This document shows, one piece after another, positions 52,768 to 57,834 of a stretch of DNA of 57,834 nt; position 1 is the first letter of the stretch; each line of letters begins with the position of its first letter. The stretch comes from Mycolicibacterium chlorophenolicum (GTDB taxonomy: Bacteria > Actinomycetota > Actinomycetes > Mycobacteriales > Mycobacteriaceae). Location: assembly GCF_001044235.1 (NCBI RefSeq), contig NZ_JYNL01000044.1:1-57834 (forward strand), written 5' to 3'. The notes under the pieces were generated by a model that saw only the letters and a list, made by a program, of their open reading frames with translations, did no database searches and was not told the origin of the DNA. Position numbers and translations under genes: made by a program.

Positions 52768-53457
52768 ATGACCGTCGTCGACGACAACTACACGGGTCAC
52801 GTGGAACCGCGCGCGGCCGCGCGGCGCACGCTTCCCGGCGCCTCGATCGTCAAGGTGTCGGTGGGCCCCATGGACAACAACGCCTATCTGGTGACCTGTT
52901 CCCGCACTGGTGAGACGGTCCTCATCGACGCGGCCAACGACGCCCCGATCCTGCTCGAACTGCTGGACCGGTACGCCCCCACACTGTCGCTGATCGTGAC
53001 CAGCCATCAACATCAGGACCACTGGCTGGCGCTCGAGCAGGTGGTCGACGTCACCGGGGCCACCACCGCAGCGCACCGCCTGGACGCCGATCCGCTGCCG
53101 GTCACACCGGACCGACTGCTGGCCGACGGCGACAGCGTCGACATCGGCGATCTGCACTTCGACGTCATCCATCTGCGCGGCCACACCCCCGGATCGGTGG
53201 CGCTCGCCCTGCGCGGCGCGGACCGCGATGCCGACGGCGGCGAGCGCGTGCACCTGTTCACCGGCGACTGCCTGTTTCCCGGCGGCGTCGGCAAGACCTG
53301 GAAGGAAGGCGACTTCGAGCAGCTGCTGGGCGATGTGTCCAGCCGGGTGTTCGACGTCTTCGCGGATCAGACCGTCGTGTATCCAGGACACGGCGACGAC
53401 ACCACCCTCGGAGCCGAACGTCCACACCTGGACGAGTGGCGTGAGCGCGGTTGGTGA
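52768..53457 (+). CDS. Metallo-beta-lactamase-fold hydrolase (Rv1637c type)
   Basis: A 229-residue predicted zinc hydrolase related to glyoxalase II. Metal-binding motifs are complete: TSHQHQDHW (HxHxDH), RGHTPGSVAL, FTGDCLFPGG (bridging Asp) and VYPGHGDDTTLG. It starts with a hydrophilic N-terminus and the MDNNAYLVTC segment. It may detoxify glyoxal-type thioesters or hydrolyse another lactone or thioester; the substrate is unknown. TAACGT lies eight bases before the ATG. It is divergent from uvrA and followed 34 bases later by the aldolase gene. Confidence 0.92.
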   Translation: MTVVDDNYTGHVEPRAAARRTLPGASIVKVSVGPMDNNAYLVTCSRTGETVLIDAANDAPILLELLDRYAPTLSLIVTSHQHQDHWLALEQVVDVTGATTAAHRLDADPLPVTPDRLLADGDSVDIGDLHFDVIHLRGHTPGSVALALRGADRDADGGERVHLFTGDCLFPGGVGKTWKEGDFEQLLGDVSSRVFDVFADQTVVYPGHGDDTTLGAERPHLDEWRERGW

Positions 53458-53491
53458 CCGCGCTCCTGCCGAGGACCATCAGGAAGGGAAC

Positions 53492-54376
53492 ATGAACACC
53501 GAACAGTTCAGCAAGGTGCAACGTGGCACCGGCTTCATCGCAGCGCTCGACCAGAGCGGCGGCAGCACGCCCAAGGCCTTGAAGCTCTACGGCATCGCCG
53601 AGGACTCCTACTCCGGCGACGACCAAATGTTCGACCTGGTGCACGAGATGCGGACCCGCATCATCACGAGCCCGAGTTTCGACGGCGAGCGCGTGCTGGG
53701 CGCGATCCTGTTCGAGGACACGATGGACCGCGACGTCGACGGACGTCCGACCGCGGACTACCTCTGGAACGTCAAGCACATCGTGCCTTTCCTGAAGGTC
53801 GACAAGGGTCTCGCCGACGAGAAGGACGGCGCCCAGGTCATGAAGCCGATCCCCGGCCTCGACGAACTGCTGACCCGCGCCCGGGACAAGGGCGTCTTCG
53901 GCACCAAGATGCGGTCGGTCATCAAGACGCCCGGCGCCGGGCTGCAGGCCGTGGTCGATCAGCAGTTCGAGATCGGCCGGCAGATCCTGGCCGCGGGCCT
54001 GGTGCCGATCATCGAGCCCGAGGTCGACATCCACAGCCCGCAGAAGGCGGAGGCCGAGGACCAGCTCAAGGCCGCGCTGCTGGAGGCTCTGGACCGCCTC
54101 GACGACGGTCAGTCCGTGATGCTGAAGCTGACGCTGCCCAGCGTGGACAACCTGTACCGCGACCTGGTCGAGCACCCGAAGGTGGTGCGGGTGGTGGCGT
54201 TGTCCGGCGGGTACGACCGCGACGAGGCCTGCGAGAAACTGGCGGCGAACCACGGTGTGATCGCGAGCTTCTCCCGCGCGCTCACCGAGGGGCTGACGGC
54301 TCAGCAGAGTGACGAGCAGTTCAACGCGACGCTGGACGCCGCGATCACCGCGATCGCGAAGGCGTCCGCCACCTGA
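53492..54376 (+). CDS. fda: Class I fructose-bisphosphate aldolase
   Basis: A 294-residue Schiff-base aldolase that cleaves fructose 1,6-bisphosphate. The start is MNTEQFSKVQRGTGFIAALD, with QSGGSTPKALKLYGI next. Candidate active-site lysines are in VPFLKVDKGLAD, SVMLKLTLPS and near VRVVALSGGYDRDEACEKL. It is unlike the zinc-dependent class II enzyme that is standard in mycobacteria, so it is a second aldolase. AGGAAGGGAAC lies before the ATG. The gene ends at a strong bidirectional terminator. Confidence 0.9.
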   Translation: MNTEQFSKVQRGTGFIAALDQSGGSTPKALKLYGIAEDSYSGDDQMFDLVHEMRTRIITSPSFDGERVLGAILFEDTMDRDVDGRPTADYLWNVKHIVPFLKVDKGLADEKDGAQVMKPIPGLDELLTRARDKGVFGTKMRSVIKTPGAGLQAVVDQQFEIGRQILAAGLVPIIEPEVDIHSPQKAEAEDQLKAALLEALDRLDDGQSVMLKLTLPSVDNLYRDLVEHPKVVRVVALSGGYDRDEACEKLAANHGVIASFSRALTEGLTAQQSDEQFNATLDAAITAIAKASAT

Positions 54377-54387
54377 TCGCACGCAGA

Positions 54388-54430
54388 CGAGAAAAACCCT
54401 GGGTCGGCGTGCCGGCCCAGGGTTTTCTCG
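54388..54430. terminator. Bidirectional intrinsic terminator between fda and the stress-protein gene
   Basis: CGAGAAAAACCCTGGG (54388-54403) pairs with CCCAGGGTTTTCTCG (54416-54430), a 15-base-pair stem with one extra A and a 12-base GC loop. The A/T-rich outer arms give a U run on either strand, so it can stop the aldolase transcript (plus) and the convergent usp transcript (minus). Confidence 0.88.
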
Positions 54431-54442
54431 TTCTGCGGTCTG

Positions 54443-54886
54443 TCAGGACGTGTGCACGATCAGCACATCGGACTTCGACCGACGCGCCACGTTCGCGGGA
54501 ACCGATCCCAGCAGACGTCCGGCGATGGTGCTCAGCCCGACGTTGCCGACCACCAGCAGATCAGCACCCAGTTCCTCGACGAGATCGACGAGCGCATCGA
54601 CCGGGGCGCCGACCACCGCCTTCTCCTCGATGCTCTCGGCGCCGGCTGCCTTCGCGCGATCGCGGGCCTCCCGCAGGATCGCGTAGATCGGGGCGTTGCC
54701 CGACATCTTGTAGCCCTCGTCCTTCAGTACGTCCGCGGCGCGCTGGTCCTCGCTCTGCGGGAAGTAGGCGGTCGCGACGACGAGCTTCGCGCCCGACCCG
54801 GCGGCGATCTGACCGGCACGGTCCACCGCACGCAACGACGAATCCGAGCCGTCCGTGCCGACCACCACGGTTTGATAGGCGCTCAT
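54443..54886 (-). CDS. Universal stress protein (Rv1636/TB15.3 type)
   Basis: A 147-residue cytoplasmic protein of the UspA family: TVVVGTDGSDSSLRAVDRAG, KLVVATAYFP, AVVGAPVDALVDLVEELGAD, and the nucleotide loop GNVGLSTIAGRLLGSVPANV. The G-2x-G-9x-G(S) pattern is intact. The H37Rv homologue binds cAMP more tightly than ATP, to my knowledge. GGAGG lies six bases before the ATG 54886; an in-frame extension upstream is not supported. Upstream (54887-55081) about 195 bases hold no gene, only the likely promoter of this gene. Confidence 0.95.
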   Translation of the reverse strand: MSAYQTVVVGTDGSDSSLRAVDRAGQIAAGSGAKLVVATAYFPQSEDQRAADVLKDEGYKMSGNAPIYAILREARDRAKAAGAESIEEKAVVGAPVDALVDLVEELGADLLVVGNVGLSTIAGRLLGSVPANVARRSKSDVLIVHTS

Positions 54887-55081
54887 CCATATCCTCCCAG
54901 TGTCAGTTCCTACGCCACCCGAGACAGTAACCCGGTATCCGGCGAACATGGGGGTAATTCACCACACCGAGGGGCCATTTGCCCAGGATCTGGCACCGAA
55001 TGCTCCGGCAACGTCACGATGCCGACGCTGACGTGACGCTGCCGACAACGGCGATCGATCAGTGCGGCAACCAGACGCCGG

Positions 55082-55984
55082 TCACCATGCCGTGCCTTCA
55101 CAGACCAGGTCCTGCGGAACCGGCAGGCTCGCGGGAAGCAGAGGCAGACCGGACACCGCATCGGGCAGGGGGACGACGGGAACCGGGACCGCGGGCGCCG
55201 CAAGAGGGGCCGGTACCGGCACCACCGGCACCGCGGGTCCGGGCAACGGGGCCGGGACGGCCGCGGCGTGCACGATGGGCGCCGCGTCGACCGGCGGGAC
55301 AGCGACCTCGGCCGGGACCTCTGCGGCAGCCGCGGCCGGCACCTCGGCGACGGGCGGCACCGCCGGTGCCGAAAATGCCTCGGGGACAACGACGTCGGAC
55401 GCGGGAACGGCGGGGGCGACTTCGGGTACGACGGCATCGCCGACCACCGGCGGGGGCGGGGCCGCCGGCACGGGCGCAGGAACGGCAGGGGCGGCTTCGG
55501 CCACCGGCACCTCCGGTACCGCTGCGGCGGACTGCGTCAGCGGCGCGGCCGGCGGCGCGGGTGCGGCGACAACCGGAACCGGCGGTAGAGCGGCCGGAAT
55601 CGACGGCGCCACAACGGGAACCGCCGCAGCGGCGGGCTCCTGAATCGCGGCCGCCTCCTCGATAGGCGCCGCGGCGATCGGCGCCGCCTCGACCGGCGCC
55701 GGCACCGGGCCCGGGGGTGCCAGCGCTGTCAGACCGTGCACGACCTCAGGCGCCGGCGCGGGCGCCGCCGCCGGCGCCTCGTCGGGCACAATGCCGTTGA
55801 GCGCGTTGGCGGCCGTCTCGAGCACCTCGGGAACCGACGGCGGCGACGCGGCCAGCTGCTGCACCATGTCCAGGCAGGGCACTCCCGGACTGGGTTCGGC
55901 GGCAGCCGTCACGCTTCCCGCGCCGAGGAGGTACAGCACCGTCACCGCGAACCCGGCACCGACGCGAGTGATGTTGGCTGGCAT
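55082..55984 (-). CDS. Pro/Ala/Val-rich secreted protein
   Basis: A 300-residue low-complexity exported protein. The signal peptide NITRVGAGFAVTVLYLLGAG ends near VTAAAEP. An N-terminal mature segment has one cysteine and a helical PSVPEVLETAANALNGIVP. About 200 residues of irregular Pro-Ala-Val-Glu repeats (PAPVPAAPPPPVVGD, VPPVAEVPAAAAAEVPAE) then run up to QDLVCEGTAW, whose cysteine can pair with the first. Wall-spanning or cell-surface role likely; no catalytic domain. ATG 55984 is chosen because of AGGGAAAG upstream; ATG 56005 is the alternative. GC-rich repeats may cause assembly problems. Confidence 0.75.
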   Translation of the reverse strand: MPANITRVGAGFAVTVLYLLGAGSVTAAAEPSPGVPCLDMVQQLAASPPSVPEVLETAANALNGIVPDEAPAAAPAPAPEVVHGLTALAPPGPVPAPVEAAPIAAAPIEEAAAIQEPAAAAVPVVAPSIPAALPPVPVVAAPAPPAAPLTQSAAAVPEVPVAEAAPAVPAPVPAAPPPPVVGDAVVPEVAPAVPASDVVVPEAFSAPAVPPVAEVPAAAAAEVPAEVAVPPVDAAPIVHAAAVPAPLPGPAVPVVPVPAPLAAPAVPVPVVPLPDAVSGLPLLPASLPVPQDLVCEGTAW

Positions 55985-56145
55985 CGTCTTTCCCTGAACT
56001 CTCATCGGCGCCCCCCGCCGACGAGAAACCTAGCGCGTCCGCGCCCGGGCCGATGATCCGGTTACCGAATAGATATCGCCGCGAGGTGGTTTGGTGATGG
56101 GGGCGAAGCAGGCCGGAGAAGTGCGCCGGGACACCGACGTCGAGC

Positions 56146-56829
56146 TCAGGTCGCGGTACCCAGCACCCGTCGCGCGGCGAACACGGCGGCCTGATCGATC
56201 ATTCCGTTCCACAGATAGGAGAAATGGGCAAACAGGTCGGCGCCCTTGGTGCAGTACGGATCGTTGGCGGCGCACAGGTCGATGGCCCTGCTGCCGTACA
56301 GCGGGCTCAGCGTGGTCAGCGGCCCGAGCGTGGAGTAGTCCCGAGACGGATTGCCGAACACCGCGATCGCCGCAACGTGATTGACCATCGTGTCGGGCAG
56401 GGGCGACGGCGTGAAGAACCACAGTCGGCGCTTGCCGATGGTGATGAGATCGATGACACCGGCACCCTGCGAGATGCCACCCAGCACGATCTTGGTGTTC
56501 GGGCAGACCCCGGCCGTGTACTGCACGTGTTTGTTCGCGTCGACCGCCCCCTCGGACGTCGACTTCGAGAAGTCCCAACTGGCTGAATAATCCACCGCGT
56601 ACGCGGAGATCTTCTTGCCGATCAGCTTCTTCTGCAGGGTGGTGATGAACTGCTTGCCCACTGGACCGAAGCCGGGCTTGTCACTGGTGCCGCGTGCGAA
56701 CACGACCTCCACGTCGGGGCACGCGTCCGCGGACGCGACCGGCGCCCGAACGGTGGTGGTGCACAATGCCAACGCGGTGGTCACCGCGACTCCGAGGGCA
56801 CGGGCGGCCTGGCGAGTGCGCACGCGAAC
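56146..56829 (-). CDS. Cutinase-family serine esterase (Culp type)
   Basis: A 227-residue secreted alpha/beta-hydrolase from the cutinase-like family of mycobacteria, which hydrolyse lipid esters at the envelope. After an alanine-rich signal peptide ending near ASADACPD come VEVVFARGTSDKPG, the nucleophile GGISQGAGVIDL, the acid region LCAANDPYCTKG and the histidine in FAHFSYLW. Cysteines ACPDVEV, GVCPNTK, DLCAAN and PYCTKG make two likely disulfides. The start is uncertain: GTG 56829 is used, GTG 56823 and TTG 56868 are alternatives, all in frame before the signal. Confidence 0.88.
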   Translation of the reverse strand, partial: VRVRTRQAARALGVAVTTALALCTTTVRAPVASADACPDVEVVFARGTSDKPGFGPVGKQFITTLQKKLIGKKISAYAVDYSASWDFSKSTSEGAVDANKHVQYTAGVCPNTKIVLGGISQGAGVIDLITIGKRRLWFFTPSPLPDTMVNHVAAIAVFGNPSRDYSTLGPLTTLSPLYGSRAIDLCAANDPYCTKGADLFAHFSYLWNGMIDQAAVFAARRVLGTAT

Positions 56830-56980
56830 ACGGTGACACAGTTTCAGCAAACTCCGCCAGCGGGGCAACCCAACGGTGATCGATCAGTTGCCGAACCGTG
56901 TTGCGCGGACGCTAGGGAATTCGGCGATTGTCGGATATTCGTGCGGTGCTTTCGCTGGCGGGACAAATGAGGTGGATGAA

Positions 56981-57301
56981 TCAGCGCGACGCACCGACCT
57001 CCACCAGGAGCACGCCGGCCACGATCAGACCCATGCCGCCGATCATCGTCGGGGTGAGCGGTTCCCGGAACAGCAGGCGCGACGCAGCGGCGGTCAGCGC
57101 GACCCCGGCCGCCGCCCAGATCCCGTAGGCGACGCCCAGAGGCATGCCGTGCTGCAGCGACGCCGACAGCAAGGTGAAGGCCACGATATAGCCGACGACG
57201 ACCACACCGTAGAACGCGCGCCGGCCGGCCGCCGCGACCCGCAGGGCCAGCGTCCCGGTGACCTCCGACCCGATGGCCGCCATCAGTAGCAGGTACTGCA
57301 C
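56981..57301 (-). CDS. Small multidrug resistance (SMR) transporter subunit, second of a pair
   Basis: A 106-residue membrane protein with four helices of the SMR family. The catalytic glutamate in the first helix is in AAIGSEVTGTLALRVA. GYIVAFTLLSASLQHGMPLG, VAYGIWAAAGVALTAAASRL and LFREPLTPTMIGGMGLIVAG follow. GTG 57301 lies three bases after the stop of the first subunit. The two copies differ in helix 1 and loop charge (basic AAAGRRAF here), typical of heterodimeric SMR pairs that export cations or drugs or, in some groups, guanidinium. Substrate not determined here. Confidence 0.9.
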   Translation of the reverse strand: MQYLLLMAAIGSEVTGTLALRVAAAGRRAFYGVVVVGYIVAFTLLSASLQHGMPLGVAYGIWAAAGVALTAAASRLLFREPLTPTMIGGMGLIVAGVLLVEVGASR

Positions 57302-57304
57302 CGC

Positions 57305-57646
57305 TCACGCACCGTCGGACGGGTCGTCGACGCGATGTGAGCCGATCTCCACGAGCAGTACGCCGCCGATGATGCACACCATCCCGATGCCCATCACCGC
57401 GGTGAACGCCTCGCCGAAGACGACCGCTGACAGCACGGCGGTCAGCGCCACCCCGATGGCGCCCCAGATGCCGTACGCGACACCGAGTCCCATGCCCCGC
57501 TTGAGCACGAAGGTCAGGAAGACGAAGGAGGCGAGGTAGCCGCTGACGACGATCACGTACAGCGCGGGAGTGGTCATGGCGGCCTTGAGCGACAACGTCG
57601 CCGCCACCTCGCTGACGATGGCGAGCAACAGCAGAAGCCACGTCAT
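57305..57646 (-). CDS. Small multidrug resistance (SMR) transporter subunit, first of a pair
   Basis: A 113-residue four-helix membrane protein of the SMR family: LLLLLAIVSEVAATLSLKAA with the conserved glutamate, SGYLASFVFLTFVLKRGMGL, GVAYGIWGAIGVALTAVLSA and MGIGMVCIIGGVLLVEIGSH. The short C-terminal tail RVDDPSDGA is acidic, opposite in charge to its partner's loops. Together they probably form a dual-topology heterodimer. TACGTT lies eight bases before the ATG, so the mRNA may be leaderless; the palindrome at 57684-57719 is upstream. Confidence 0.92.
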   Translation of the reverse strand: MTWLLLLLAIVSEVAATLSLKAAMTTPALYVIVVSGYLASFVFLTFVLKRGMGLGVAYGIWGAIGVALTAVLSAVVFGEAFTAVMGIGMVCIIGGVLLVEIGSHRVDDPSDGA

Positions 57647-57683
57647 GACGACTCAACGTACTGGCGTGGCCGGGGTCGAAAGC

Positions 57684-57719
57684 GGGCGGGTCCACCGGAA
57701 ACCCGGTGGAGCACCGCCC
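57684..57719. promoter_or_regulatory. Long inverted repeat upstream of the SMR pair
   Basis: TCCACCGG-AAAC-CCGGTGGA (57691-57710) is an eight-base perfect inverted repeat, extended after small internal mismatches by GGGCGG/CCGCCC (57684-57689 and 57714-57719). It lies 38-73 bases upstream of the SMR start on the minus strand and 76 bases before the plus-strand start at 57795, so it could be an operator for either transcript or an RNA hairpin. It does not show guanidine-riboswitch motifs that I can recognise. Confidence 0.45.
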
Positions 57720-57794
57720 ATACGAGCGAGTGACGGTGTGGTGTTTCAGGACATACGCATAGGGTGTCGCAACACATCGGTATAGCCGGGCGGG

Positions 57795-57834
57795 GTGACC
57801 GTCAGCGCTATGTCGAAGGCTCGTCTGGTCATCA
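57795..57834 (+). CDS. Possible 5' end of the next gene (partial)
   Basis: From GTG 57795 a reading frame VTVSAMSKARLVI runs open to the window edge; ATG 57810 is an in-frame alternative. GGGCGGGG just upstream is a possible ribosome-binding site. The H37Rv order would place an efflux-type membrane protein here on this strand, but only 13 codons are visible, so the product cannot be judged. Confidence 0.35.
   Translation, partial: MTVSAMSKARLVI

Noticed and set aside
57647..57794. Guanidine riboswitch in front of the SMR pair
   Set aside because: The hairpin lacks the known guanidine aptamer motifs and a -10 candidate lies between it and the gene.

Overview
This window is high-GC actinobacterial DNA that reads as a mycobacterium, most likely a fast-growing Mycolicibacterium-type species. 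The gene order follows, in reverse, the block I know from M. tuberculosis H37Rv as tyrS-mpg ... argHGRFDBJC ... pheTS ... tsnR-rplT-rpmI-infC ... lysX ... uvrA, and ends near the universal stress gene corresponding to Rv1636. Other markers are a 19-kDa-antigen type lipoprotein, a cutinase, LysX and a lipase/acyl-CoA ligase of the Rv1683 type. The left edge carries the 5' end of a 16S rRNA gene directly downstream of tyrS. This is the place where fast-growing mycobacteria carry their second rRNA operon (rrnB); slow growers lack it.

Layout. 1-3.6 kb: 16S 5' end, its leader and single promoter, then tyrS, mpg and a frameshifted esterase, all on the minus strand. 3.6-5.8 kb: an ABC-2 exporter with its TetR regulator, preceded by two abutting palindromic operators. 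5.8-9.6 kb: a Trm112-like protein, a secreted protein and the large lipase/acyl-CoA ligase fusion. 9.6-14.3 kb: an ABC-F protein with a polytopic membrane protein, facing three small membrane-anchored proteins. 14.3-22.7 kb: a complete arginine operon, argC-J-B-D-F-R-G-H, almost every junction a 4-base overlap, with ArgR boxes in front of argC. 22.7-27.1 kb: a multispanning membrane protein and pheS-pheT.

27.1-34.1 kb: an FMN glutamate-synthase-like protein, a small secreted protein, a rhomboid-like protein coupled to an adenylyl cyclase, then an MpaB-type protein, an acyl-CoA dehydrogenase and a short-chain dehydrogenase in one run. 34.1-36.2 kb: infC-rpmI-rplT-tsnR with an ATC-initiated infC and a terminator-like leader. 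36.4-41.8 kb: a DUF1844-like protein, lysX, an esterase and a small acidic protein. 41.8-49.7 kb: accessory content that I believe separates two genes adjacent in M. tuberculosis. It holds a TPR-like protein coupled to a CHAT-domain protease, two unrecognised proteins, a small membrane protein, an LpqH-type lipoprotein, an AlkZ-like protein and an acetyltransferase. 49.7-57.8 kb: uvrA with a RecA-independent damage promoter, a metallo-beta-lactamase-fold protein, class I aldolase, a universal stress protein, a Pro/Ala-rich secreted protein, a cutinase, a paired SMR transporter and the start of a possible next gene.

Many genes show a TANNNT hexamer followed by 6-8 bases and then ATG or GTG, the arrangement of leaderless mycobacterial mRNAs. 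The most promising undescribed system is the TPR/CHAT cluster at 41.8-47.4 kb. I saw no tRNA, CRISPR array, insertion sequence or prophage. Functional names come from recognised motifs and remembered gene order; no database search was possible.
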